Of a stretch of DNA of 64,000 bases, positions 1 to 11,865 are shown piece by piece. Both the position numbers and the translations under genes were made by a program. The stretch comes from Hirundichthys speculiger (lineage: Eukaryota; Chordata; Actinopteri; Beloniformes; Exocoetidae), in contig JAGFBZ010001577.1 of NCBI GenBank assembly GCA_018398805.1, positions 248,001-312,000 on the forward strand, in the 5' to 3' direction. How positions within the stretch are numbered: position 1 is the first letter of the stretch; each line of letters begins with the position of its first letter. The notes beneath the pieces were generated by a model that saw only the letters and a list, made by a program, of their open reading frames with translations, had not been told where the DNA came from and searched no databases.

Positions 1-836
1 ACAACTTTACAACCAACAATCCTGGCATCTTCACAAAAACACCTGTCTTTGCTGGATTTCTGATCATTCATGCAGCGACGAGGCTCGAAAGGTTTCAGTG
101 TTTGATTACATGGTTTAACAAGCTCTTTGTGTTGTCTTTTTATTGCACTGTTCTCAACAACTACCTACTAGCGCATCTTCAGGTCCCACCGGACTTCCGC
201 TACCTCTCTTTACATCTTTTTCGTTTCATTAGCCATAGGCTACAGTTGCTGTGAAATCTGAACTCTAGTTATGGAGAGCAAAACCTTTTTTGAACCAGTA
301 ATTCTGTTTTGTTTTGTTTTGTTTTTTCTGCTGCAAAGTTGGACATTTTACATTGGGGTCAATAGAGTTTAACTTTCTTTTGGACCCAGCCTCCCCATTA
401 TCAGTCGAGGAAATACAGCGTTTTTATATTTCCACAATGGATTCAATCCAGAAGTAGGAATGTTGGTACTTTACATCCATTAAGACGAGCATAAACGTAA
501 AAGAGTAAAACAATCTTTCACAACATGCGTATCTTTAAGTGCCAGCTTCCAAATTGCTTAAAATTAATTTTTTTTTTTTTTTTTTTACTGTGCTGTTCGT
601 GCAAATTGCTCTTTTCGCATGTTCTGTATTCACCCTGGAAAATTTCTGTATTAACAGACTTTGAAGACGCTGGCAGCGTCATCACAATGCTTCCTAATTT
701 CTTATTACTTTTTAGTTGTTTTTATTGACCAGTGCTGACAAACTGTAGTGCACGTTTAAATGTGGGAATGCTATTGTACATGAGACCACCATAGTGCTAG
801 ATTGGTGGGTCCCACCCTCTGTCTAAAACGTATAAT
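1..836. other. Non-coding, no feature recognised
   Basis: AT-rich with GTTTT repeats (304-326) and an 18-base T run (569-586). No coding exon or RNA gene seen. Confidence 0.5.
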
Positions 837-1919
837 TAGGGCCCCTATGAAATCCACTTTTAATTTTTTTCAAATTCCGTTTTAAATGTTTTCATTTTCG
901 GTGTTTTTCGGTTTTTAATTTTTGAGAATTACGTTTTAAGCATTTTATGCAAATTTAACCCCAAGACAGTATATAAAGTAATGAAATATAGACAATTTAT
1001 GCAATTATTACTGTAAACTTTAATGTTTTCATACTTTTAAACATATTGTGTCCAACAATTTTTTTTTTTGACAAACAAACAAAAATTTCTGAAGTTCTTT
1101 TTATGAAATAGATAACTAAGGAAAAAAAAACTCAAATAGGTAAAAAATTTAAAGTGCAAAAAAGAGAAATTGCAACAGCAGAAAACTAATCGTTTTAGCT
1201 TGTTTAATTTCTTCTGTTATCAGACACTTGTCATGACGTAGCTGACATTTTTCAGGTGTGTCATAACAAACTGTGTGTCTGATAACAGAAAAAACTATAT
1301 TTATGGTACTATAGCTGATGTAAATACTATGAAATCCAAAGCACTGAACTCAGGTTGTGTGTATGAGTGTGTGTCCGTGGGTTTTTTTTTTCTTTAGGTG
1401 TTCCAGCTATTACAGACATTGCCGTTTTAATACGTAAATGTCAGCCTCTGCGTTTAGCTCAGTGAGTGACTCTTGCCTTTCTACGTTGTTGCTTTGCATT
1501 CATTTAGCGATCCTTACACGTATCTTTTCATGTCCATTCAACCGTGTGCTGGCAAAACTGGCAGAATATTGAATCGCCAGACACAATAATCTCAGAGAAA
1601 CTGCTCTGCCCTGTACCTGGGAGTAAGACGCTAGTTCCTTTGCTTCTTTGCCGGTTTCTCAGTTGGCCGCTTCAACGTGTTTTTTTTTTTTTTTTGTTAA
1701 TGAGTAAAGCGGGGCAGAGAACCGTGCAGTGTCCCCAGCTTTTAGTGACCCCTCTTGGAACATTGTCTCGAAAGAAAAGTTCCTTTTTGTCCGGGTGGAA
1801 AAAAAACAAACTTTTACGCTAATTGTCATTCAGTTCTGTTATATGGCGTATTTAAAGTGAATTTCCGTTTTTAATCTCCAATTCTGCGATTCCATGATTG
1901 GGGATTCCACAGGGCCCTA
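837..1919. mobile_element. hAT-type non-autonomous element
   Basis: Imperfect terminal inverted repeats: the left end begins TAGGGCCCCTATGAAATCC, the right end finishes GGATTCCACAGGGCCCTA. The interior is AT-rich and non-coding, with an internal inverted repeat around the two copies of ctgttatcagacac/gtgtctgataacag (about 1214-1286). Target duplication is not clear. Confidence 0.65.
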
Positions 1920-2179
1920 GATAATTGTAACCGAAATGAGCAAATCAGGAGTTGCAACTACATTGTTGCTGCTAAAGGCTTTTGGTTTTGTTTGTCCACG
2001 CTGAACTGCAACACCAGTGTTTACGAACTAAAATGAGGTCTGTAGAGGATAGAAATTATAATAAAATTTCTATTTTGGAGTTTCAAAGTTGCAGAAGTAG
2101 GGTGGATACTAATAAAAGTTTAACATCTTAAAATTAAACCGCACCCGTGTGGATGTATCATAAAAGCTGCCTCACCAAA

Positions 2180-2440
2180 TACACGGTAAATGGTCCACAC
2201 TAATATAGCACCTTTTAACTCCATCTATAATTCACCAGTTCACACTAAAACTCATGCAGCGCTTACTGTTATAAGTTTGCACATTGTATGCAGTATGTAG
2301 TACTTTTCCCCTGATACGTCTACAGGTAAACAACGCTGGGATTTACTGTCTCGCCTAAGGACACTTTGAGTGGCTGCAGATTGAATACCTGACCTCTACT
2401 TGGAAAGTGACCACTTCTCAGACTCCACATAGTCATTTGT
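2180..2440. repeat. Degenerate fish LINE/SINE-type 3' tail
   Basis: The phrase ggtaaatggtccacactaat followed by the motif around cgcctaaggacactttgagt and ttgaatacctgacct matches the order of a very common teleost dispersed repeat (GTAAATGG ... tatatagcgc ... AAGGACACTTTGGC ... CGAACCGCCGACCTTC). Strongly diverged; no flanking duplication seen. Confidence 0.5.
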
Positions 2441-3832
2441 CATTTTTATAATCCCTGCTATGGAAACGGCTTTCTGCCAAAACAGAGAGTAACATCACAG
2501 GAGTCGAGAGAAAATCTTGATTTTGAAATGTTTCTGTGGCTCCTCTAAGGAGGGAGGTCTTTTTTTTTAATATAGAAAAGAGAAGTTTTGATGAATTATT
2601 GATGTTTCTTTTTCTTTTTGAAGCATTAACATTTGCCTTCTGTTTCAAAGACAGAAATTGATATCCTCCTTAGACAGACTCCAGGGGTTGGTGTCTGGAA
2701 GACAAGTTAAATCCTTGCCTTGGCTTATGAAGGATTTAATTTGTTATTTATGTGCCGGCCAGCCAGATCTAAATTTGGCACCACACCACACCTGCAAATC
2801 CTTAAGGTGTCATTTACACAGGCAGCGTTAACAACCAGTTCAGAGCAACAGAAAATAGCGGCACTCAGCATCGGCCGTGGCAGTGTTTGTCTCAGTAATC
2901 AGTGTTGTTTCTACAGTCTTACGGGATATTGATTCACTGGCTTGTGCCAAGTTAGTTCTCTAGCCATAGAGGATAAAATGAAGTAGTTACAAAAAACAAC
3001 AAATAAAGCAGAAAGGGATTTTGATGGATTTTTTTTTTCCTTTTTAATGTGTCTTTTGAGTGGAAAATCTCAAAACATGATGGAGAGAATGGAAATCTGG
3101 AACTATATTTTAGACGGTAAGAAGTAAAAGGATAAAAGTGGAATAGATTTACAACTGAGACACATTTCAGTTAAGAACCTTTATGGCATGGGGTATATTA
3201 GAGTGTAGTTGATATACTCTTTTTATAGTTCTGCCATTTTCCAGTTCATGGTTTTTACTTTTTTTTTTTAAACCAGCCATTATACATATCATGCGCATAG
3301 ACATCCACACGTTCATATGAAAGCATGTCATCAATGTTGAAAAAGAGGACAGCCCAGCATTTCTTTTAAAAGGCGCGTGTGAACTGACATGTCACGTAAG
3401 CCACTTTTAGTCTGCTGAGCCAAAGCTGAGTGTGCCGAGGCCAAGCCAGGCCAATTGCTTTCCCATTTTCACTTCCAGTGCTTAGCAGAGCCAATCCGGG
3501 CCGCACTGGCTCCAGATTTCTGGCTTCACTTTTCTGTGCGGCTTAGCAGGTCTGAACGGGGCTGGAGGAGGTGTCAAGGTCGAAGAGTGTTTTACAATCC
3601 ACCATCTCTGCGGTTTATTTAATTGCTTTAGTATCTAATAAGTATCTCTCTGTGTTTCGCTTCCAAATGTTTGAGATGAACTTAAGTTACCCTTTCTACT
3701 TCCTCCTGGTACAGTTTGGCATTGCTCTTGGATTTGATGAGCCTGGTTGTAGCAATTTAGGCCACTGATTATCAGTCGGGACTCACTTTCATTATTCACT
3801 ATTAGTATTTTAATTTTGATGCTTTTTTTTTT
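2441..3832. other. Non-coding spacer
   Basis: AT-rich with a more GC-balanced part at 3370-3560 (repeated GCCAAGCC/GCCAATC motifs). Short ORFs only; no recognised gene. Confidence 0.4.
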
Positions 3833-4961
3833 TAGGGGTGCACGATAACTATCGGGCCGATAACAGGAAATTATGATGTCATCCTGATAAGTCTGATATC
3901 ATGACGAATAGCCCCGATAACATATATATTTCTGTCAACACAGCAGTGCCTCGCTCCCTCTGAGCCTTAAATGACCAGCAGTGAATGTTATGTTCAAGTA
4001 ACATCGGTATAATCAGAAAAACTATTACTCAATAAGGAAAATCAAGAATACCCCCTCATGCCAGAAAAACAACTCGTTAACTCGGTCATAATTTTGATAG
4101 TTGCTAACTTGAATTGATATTTCCCCTCATGTTACACATAAAAATAGATAAAATAGAAAAGGCTGAAAGAACGACTAGCAAATGAGGGAACGTGAGCATT
4201 TACGTTACACCTTGAATGCTGCCTGCAGCACAGCGTACTGAACACAACAAACATGGCGGCGTGGAACTTCGTTAAAGTTTCAAAAGAAGATAGTTTGGTG
4301 GTTATTTGTGACGAATCCTCCGAGCGAATTCTACGAGGAGGGAAGCACAAGCTTTAATACGTAAAACCTGATCAGCTACCTACAACATAACAATCGCTTC
4401 CATGGAGTTTTGAAATCGCGCTAACGCGAGCTAACAGAAGCTAACGGAAGCTAATGCTAATGTGCGCAAACCAGCAGCAGTTTCTCCTCCCCTCCCTCTC
4501 CTCTCCCTCATTCTTCTCATCTAAAGCTGCCATGAGATTAAAAAAAAATAAAAACTACTGAACCTCATTTACTTTAATTAAAGATATTAATTTAAATGGA
4601 ACCACAAGCCAAAATCCTTTAAATGTTAATCTTTTTCGGTTAGTAATTCTGATGCATGTATTTCCATCAGTTCAAGGAGCCTTTATTTTTTATATCAGTC
4701 AGTAATGAACCTTATTTAAGTTGATGTGAGATATCAAATAGGTTTGTTTGATAGCTTTAAGAAAACGTTTGAGAGGCTTGCCAGTAGTTTTTCATTGAAA
4801 AAAATAAATATCTGTTCATATAAAAAGTCAAAACTATTTTTGATTTTGTTCATAGTATTGATGTAATGATCTTAGGTATATGTGTGTGTTATCGGTTATC
4901 GGTATCGGCCTTTAGGAGCTGAAAGTTATTGGTTTTAAAAAACAGTTATCGTGCATTCCTA
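3833..4961. mobile_element. hAT non-autonomous element, copy A
   Basis: Left end TAGGGGTGCACGATAACTAT, right end GTTATCGTGCATTCCTA, 1129 bp. Its sub-terminal sequence is shared in inverse orientation with the element at 38662-39445. An ORF remnant from ATG 4253 (MAAWNFVKVSKEDS) matches the start of a BED-finger hAT transposase and stops at about 4355. GCTAAC repeats lie at 4419-4465. The T-rich flanks hide any target duplication. Confidence 0.75.
4253..4357 (+). pseudogene. hAT transposase N-terminal remnant (BED finger start)
   Basis: The peptide MAAWNFVKVSKEDSLVVICD followed by ESSERILRGGK fits the first half of a BED zinc finger (W-x-F-x2-V ... V/I-C ... GGK) as found at the N-terminus of hAT transposases. 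It stops soon after. The same remnant occurs inverted at about 39300-39406. Confidence 0.6.
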
Positions 4962-6103
4962 CGTTTTTTAGTATGTTCATTGAATGGAGCACTGATCCTG
5001 ATGCAGCTGATTGACAAGACTCTTCGACTCTTTGCATTATGGACCAGCCTGTTCAGTTCTGTGTTTAGAAAGTTGAGAAACCATTAAAACCAGGTGTAAG
5101 TGTAATCATCTTGCGTGAAGTCCCATCCTCCAGCTATCTTAGCCGTTAGCTCAAGAGATCCAGCCACACTGATGCACCAAAGTTATTTGCTGGCAGAGAA
5201 ACAATCCCGTTCGTTCAGCCTCATGCAGTCTCTGCTCTCTGCCTCTTTCAGCTGAACTGTGAAGTGAACAGATCCATTTGGCGATTCGGTTCAGTTCATT
5301 CAACCAGAAGATGTTTTTAATCATTTGTGACCCACACACTCCAGAAATTCCACCCAATTAAAGATGTGGCCTGCGTGACATTCTCACAATGATCCAAATT
5401 ATGGACAGCACAGCGGGAGCATCGGATTGAGAACGAGAAAAGGAATTTTCTTTTCTTTTCTTTTTTTTCTGCACACTAATTAGGAGCGATAAGTGTGTTT
5501 AAGCCTTGGCCCGGACTCACTCAATAGTGGGGAAACTGCTATTGAATTCTTAAAAGTGATGCCAACAAGGCACAGATAAAGAAATGCAAATGTGCTGTTT
5601 TTTTTTTTAAAGCGGTCTGCAGGACTGATAGCATCTTACCGTCAGTTCATTCACTGTGGTCCAACACTGCCTTTTTCTCCGTTTTAGCAGCTGGTAATTA
5701 GTGGACGTAGTGTTGTGTGTAGCCATCAGAGATCTATCAGTCAATATTATGCTGTTGGTGATGGGATCGGGGATTAAATGCCTTGTTTTAGTGGGCGTAC
5801 TTGGGTTTAAGAGGACCCTCCAGATGCTTATTTAAATGTAAAATTTATATTTTACTTTTTTAAAGCAATTAATCCAATGAGTAAATGAATTATTTAGAAG
5901 AAAGTCCTTGATTCACTAACACATTCACTTGTTGCAGTCTGTTTTTATCATCTGGTCCAGCTATTATCATTTACGAACGCAGCACTTAACATTCCAGTTT
6001 ATCTGGACCAGTACTGGTCAATCACTGGTCGAAACTGGTTGACTGAAATTTGGCTGATTGTGATCGCCAGCTAAACAACGGTTGCATCTCTAATTTTCTG
6101 ATT
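4962..6103. other. Non-coding spacer
   Basis: Unique-looking AT-rich DNA with T runs at 5456-5467 and 5600-5610. Nothing recognised. Confidence 0.4.
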
Positions 6104-6260
6104 AGAATAGAATAGAATAGAACGCCTTTATTGTCATTACACAGAGTGTCATGAGATTCAAAGCTGCCCCATAGAGTGCACACATACACACAGAATGGAT
6201 AAAGTATGTACAATGCCCAATATGCAGAGAAAAAAAATATATTTACTCAATACAAGATAA
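6104..6260. repeat. (AATAG)n tail with LINE/SINE 3' end
   Basis: Tandem AATAG pentamers (about 6105-6122) run into cctttattgtcattacacag, a junction found at the ends of many teleost LINE/SINE copies inserted on the opposite strand. Confidence 0.5.
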
Positions 6261-6362
6261 AACATAATATAAAAAAAAAAACAGTAGGCAGAAACCTTGA
6301 GACGAGAAGTAAGATGGCTAATAGTAGCAGCATCCAGTGGTGTAATACCATGTGTGACATTA

Positions 6363-6729
6363 CAGTCATGGAAAAAATTATTAGACCACCCTTGTTTTCT
6401 TCAGTTTCTTGTTCATTTTAATGCCTGGTACAACTAAAGGTACATTTGTTTGGACAAACATAACGATAACCACAAAGATTGCTCATAAGAGTTTTATTTA
6501 AGAGCTGATATCTTACCATTTTCCATGGTTTTCTTGATTATAACCTAAATCACTTAAGTTTTTACATCAATAGCTATGGCGTTGTACTGCCAAAAACACT
6601 GCTTTTATGCATTCAGTGTTTTCTTTTCTGTCTGTTTTAGTCACATGATGACGTTTAGTGGTACCAGGTATTAAAATGAACAAGAAAGTGAAGAAAAACT
6701 GGTGGTCTAATCAATTTTTTCCATGACTG
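6363..6729. mobile_element. Tc1/mariner-type MITE, copy 1
   Basis: 367 bp, ends CAGTCATGGAAAAAAT and ATTTTTTCCATGACTG, flanked by TA on both sides (6361-6362 and 6730-6731). No coding capacity. Two further copies in this window: 56863-57228 (inverted) and 62758-63123 (same orientation). Confidence 0.85.
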
Positions 6730-6731
6730 TA

Positions 6732-8269
6732 CATGCATCAGTGGGGAGTCAATGACTTGTAATAGTGATACTTAGGTGGTAAAGGTAAAGTGACATGTGA
6801 CATGATTAAATCCTCATACTGCAAATGAGAAGCTGAAGCAACATACTCGTATTTTTCATTCTCAAGATGATCATTGTTATTGAAAATTGTTGAAGAATAG
6901 TTGACTTAAATGTGATTTGTACATCTGATAAAGATGCATTCAAATTACAGCACATGATAATGTTCTGCTTAATAATTACCTCATGTCTACATAATTGAAA
7001 CATGAGATTTTCAAGCCTGAAACAAACAGGTCAAATGATTTTATTTTGAATAGGCAAATTAGTAGAGAGATACTAAAAATAAAAGTTGTAACTATGCCTA
7101 ACCCCCTTTATTTTCCAGTAATTGCCTGGAGGGGTTTGTGTCATGCTCTTCAGTAATGAAGTCTCAAATCTCTTGCCCTTCTCTCAGCTTTAAAATTGTA
7201 TGTCAGCATTACAAAATCTTTCACTTATTATGCATCCTTCTATCTTCTATTTACTTTTCAAATGCTCTTCTGGCTGAGAATTTGAAAATGTTATCCTTTT
7301 ACCTCAGTGAGCCGTTTTTAAATCAACCATCTGTTTCAAACACTCGGCTCTTCTTCGGATTCCCTTAACTGCCGTCTGTATTTGAGCAGTCATTTTTCCC
7401 TCTCAGCAGCCTGAACGTTATTGTTAGATAACAGCTTTTTTTTTTTTTTTTTTTTTTTTGCTTTGACATCTGTTTTTTTGCACATTAGCAGACTCCTCCC
7501 ACTCCTGTGAAGTCTTCAGCATTCCAGTCGATGATTAGGAGGTAATAATGGGTGTCAGGACTAATGGCCTTCACAAGGAATCTGCGTCTGTCGTCCTGTC
7601 TGTGTCTGTCTGTGTGTCATCTTGGTTTTTCCCCCCCCCTCCTTTCCCCGATATTAGAAATCACTGTGAGGAAGACTGAAAATCTAGGGCAAGGTGAGAT
7701 GGAGCCCAGACAGATGAGAGAAGAGCAGATTAGTGTCTTTCTCTCCCTGACTGTTCTCCCCCCATTTTTGTACTGCTGTCACACTTTCTCCATCTTCCCC
7801 CACAACCTACCCCTCCTAAACTCCCCATTCTCCTCTCCGCGCTGTTGCGGCTCCATTTTGCGTCAGCTGCAGTCGAGCAGACGAGAGAAACGCTCACTTC
7901 CTCTTATGTTTGAAAGCTCTGAGCGGTGATGAATATTGACTACTTCTAACTTTAAAGTGAAAGAAAATTGTGAGATGTAAATGTGAAAGTTGAAACGGGA
8001 AGTACAATAACCGGATTGAAATGTGTTTTTCTCCTTTGCTTTGTTAAACTGGCTCTGCGCTACATGGCTTTAAGGTCAATTTTGAGCTGGATAATTGCGT
8101 TGACCCCTCCTGGTGTCCAGTATCTTAAACTGTATATGTCAAATATCTTATTTACGAATATTTATGACTCTTGCCTCCGGTAGAAAAGCTGCAGCAGCCA
8201 GTGAGGGCAAGCACACCAGACAGGGTCACCAACCAACAGTTGCAGTTCACAAACATGGTGAAACAATGG
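6732..8269. other. Non-coding spacer
   Basis: AT-rich; a T run at 7437-7459 and a pyrimidine-rich block at 7628-7850. The 125-codon ORF there (7552-7929) is composed of low-complexity pyrimidine sequence and is not credible as a gene. Confidence 0.4.
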
Positions 8270-9064
8270 CCACGGTTACATGTTTTTTTAATTCGGAATT
8301 AATTATTCTGAATTGAATATTTCAGAATTAAGCTATTTTCCTTCGAGTTTACATAGAAATTGTAATTCCGAATTGAAGTTTACATGGAAAACACCTTAGA
8401 TCGGCTTTAACCAATTCCGCTTAAGGTCTGGGGGTTGGGAAGGGTTCTGATTGGATAGGGGGGCGGACGTCTTTACGTATTTACATACTTACGTCTACCG
8501 GAAAAAAAAAAACTTACTCGATTAGCAACAACATGGACAAACCTCCTTCATTTAACCTGGCCGCTACAACTTTGAAAAGTTCACAATTTTTATGTTTCCT
8601 GCCATCTGTTCTTTTAATTATTTCCAGTTCCTCCAAACTATTTATTAAATAAAAAGCAAGCTATTTATTAAATAAATGTATTAAATAAAAAGCTAGGTAT
8701 TTATTAAATAAATTGTCTCTGCTCTTGACAACCGTTTACTGCGTGCTGCCATCTTGAAACTTTGTTTCGAAAACAAGCCCAGCGTGGAATATAAGCGTCA
8801 TCGCGACAGACGGGCAAGAGAACGAGCATGCGCAGAAAGACCGGAATTAATTTAAAGCGGAATGTGTGTGTATACATGACCACGGAATTATTCTATTCGG
8901 ATTTCAAATCAGAATAAACCAGCTACTTACTTCGGAATTAAGTTTAATTCGGAATGGACATTTTCATTCGGAATTAGGTGTTTACATGGTAGTTTTTAAT
9001 CATTTTAAATCGGATTTGATTTTAATTCTGAATTAAAGAGGAATTAAACTTCCCATGTAAACGA
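8270..9064. mobile_element. Unclassified inverted-repeat MITE
   Basis: Left end begins near ggttacatgtttttttaatt and the right end finishes near acttcccatgtaaac, so the outer arms are inverted. Both arms carry repeated AATTCGGAATTA/AATTCTGAATTA units (8290-8360 and 8925-9050). The interior has a CpG-bearing segment (8720-8860). No transposase was recognised; the boundaries are approximate. Confidence 0.55.
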
Positions 9065-11764
9065 ACTAAATGGAACACAACACAAACCAAATGGAATAAG
9101 TAGAAAAAGAATAGAAAAAGAGCATCTTCTAACATTGTGGCAAAAACATTAGTGACTTCATGCAAGACATTTAACAGCAGGACCATGAAGCTGAAGTCCC
9201 AATTTTGAAGTGGTCTGCAAGCACTGCAGCGTTTACCTGAAGGTTTTGAGATCACGTGACAGTGGTGCAGTAGTCTGCTCATTTCAAGAGGTATTTCTCA
9301 CCTTCTCTTGTTCTTTCTGGAATTATACATTTAAAAAAGGATGAGTGGTGTCGAATAAAATATGCCTTTGACTTATCCTCCCCTTATGTGGTTCAAATTG
9401 CTCCTAAAATCCTCTCGTTCACCTGCAGTCAATGTAATGTCGATGGATGAATAAAAGCTCGCTCTCGTTGTTTTATTTTGAAAATTCACCTCATTCTCTA
9501 TGCAACTCTCGTGTCTGATTTCCTGCCAGCTTGATGTGCGGTTTGTAAATGGACGCAGCCTGGCAGCGGCCCGTTGCAAACTGTCACTTCTGGGACCCCC
9601 TGATGCGACTGCTCTCATTGACTCCAACGACCACGATTCACGGCGGCTGGCACAGAGCTGCCGTTCTACGACGATTGAGCTTAATTAGTTTTAGTTCCAA
9701 AAGTATGTTTGTTAACCAGAGTTTCTGTTTATGCGCTCCATCTCTATCACCGTTTCATCGCTGCTCATATGTTGCCGTTCTTTAATGGGCAGCCATCTTG
9801 GCATCCAGTGCAAGCAGCACTGCCCCCACACTTCCTGGAGTGAATTACAATAACGAATAAACATTCCCCTCTGGGCGGTTAAAGCCTGTTTATGCCTGGC
9901 ATTTATGTGCTTGTATACAGTATGTTGTTACAAATAAATTCTGCATCGGCAATTTTTCACAACGACGTAATCGGTTACGCCAATCGTTGCAGCCATAAAC
10001 TGCAACGAATATTATAATAGAGCTGCATTCATGGCTTCATTTCAGGCCCCTGCTGGTCTCTTTCTCATTCACACGTCAGATTTAAACTTGATCGTACGCC
10101 GTAGGAACACTACTGCCAAATAAATGTAGAAACCGATCTTTTTTTTTTTTTTTCTTCTAGAACCTTTTAACAATGTGCTTTAAAAAGTATCTGGGAAGAA
10201 ACAGTTGGCAACCTTTGAAACAAACCATAATTTATGTATGGACAGTTACTTGTGCTGCTCCTTTCTGCTTCAAGCGCAGAGACGAAGACCACCACGTTAC
10301 TGTAATGATCGTCATGGCGGTCTTTCCAGTGAGCGTTGGGAAGATCGTGGAGCAGAATGTCTGTTATCGATGCCTGACAGGAAAACGTCGTGATTGTGCT
10401 CTTACTGGTCTCGCTTAAACAAGAATACATGAAAGTAATTATGCTGCAGCTTCACAGGGAATGGTGCTAAACTGGCACCGGTTTCCGGACAGGTCGGTGC
10501 CAGGGTACTGATTAACCACAGGACAGATGGTACCAGTATTCATTTTAAGTGTCCAGTAATGATGATGAAGCTGCCAGTGTGAGTTAATTAGGTTTGACCC
10601 ACCAAGTGTGTTGACATGTTGTGGCCGAACTCTCTAAAGTTTGGCCTAACTTCAAAAATGTAACGTAAATGCAGTAAAATGCATTATAGGTTGTGTCAGA
10701 CACTGTTGAAATATATCATTTTATGTGACACAAAAATAAAATAAAATTTGTAACACAGCAGCGACTGATGTGATAACTGCAGTTCGCCCTCTCGACTCTG
10801 TTGTGTCTGAGCTTTGCTGAAGTAAACATGCTATCTCATGACCTCATCGCGTCGAGGCGATGTTCAGTGTCGTTCCAAAAAATATGTCTGCAGCTGTGAA
10901 GTCATTTTAAACACTTCTACTTTTATGTTTTGAGTTCATCCTGGAGACTGCATGAGTCACTCAGCAGCAGTATCTTTTACAAAGTCAGGAACTGACCGTT
11001 ATCCTCTGCAAGGCGAGAGGAGAAACAGCCTTCAAGGACTCGTTAGAAATTTTAATCAGCCCTTCCACCCACCGGAGATGAGTGTGTTAAAGTATACTCT
11101 GGAGCCAGCTGCTTGTAGTTGGCTAATAAAGTTACGTTTTTAGCTCACACATAACTGTAGATTGACAGCTGTCCTGACGAGAACAGATAACTGACTTGCT
11201 TATGTAATAAGACAGTGATTGTAATTTTCTTTTGCATTGAGGTCAGATCTGTTTGTCTGTTTACTTCAGAAATGACTTAAACATCTGCGTTCTTACAACA
11301 ATAGTGAAGTTGAAGCTGTGGCAGGAGATGACGAAATTACCTTTTATGGGATTTTTGAATGGAGGCAGCAGCTCACAGAATGACTTTGGTTTCAGGGCTG
11401 TAATTAACAATTATTTTGGTAGTCGACCAGTCAGACAATTGTTTTTTTTTTTTTAATTTGTGCATTCACCATAGTGCTGTTGAGGTAAAACGACTGCATA
11501 TTACTAGTTATGCTGGTTTGTTTTCTGTAAAACGGTTCCAAGGCGAATAAAGCTGTCTATCTGCATTTCCTCCGTCTCATCTTCCTCTTCTGTAAAGAGC
11601 TACAGGCAGTTACTGTCCAGACATCAGCAGCTGTAGTGCCCTCTGCACTTTCTGTTGACCACTGCAGTTAAAAGTGAACATTGACCACAGAACCTCAAAG
11701 ACCTGAAATTATCTGTGACATTTACGTGATTCTCTTTGATGTGTCAACACTGCAGTTCTGTATC
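9065..11764. other. Non-coding spacer
   Basis: No repeat or exon recognised. ORFs in overlapping frames at 9500-9790 and 10170-10430 lack family resemblance. Confidence 0.4.
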
Positions 11765-11865
11765 AACATAACTGTTGCCCTGCGATCAGCTGGCGACCCG
11801 TGCAGGACGGCGAACCTCTGTCTTTCATCAGAAGAGATGAATGGAGAATAAATGTATGGATGATG
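11765..11865. repeat. Degenerate fish LINE 3' fragment
   Basis: tgttgccctgcgatcagctg then gcgacccgtgcagg and, at the end, gaatggagaataaatgtatg follow the common teleost LINE tail (TGCCCTGCGATGGACTGGCGACC ... AATGGATGGATGG). Confidence 0.6.

Noticed and set aside
4419..4465. GCTAAC repeats as a regulatory array
   Set aside because: They belong to the hAT element and recur in its other copy at about 39185-39235.
7552..7929. 125-codon ORF
   Set aside because: Pyrimidine-rich low complexity, no splice or domain support.
10167..10430. Three overlapping ORFs of 62-87 codons
   Set aside because: Overlap in different frames and strands without a recognisable product; chance opening.
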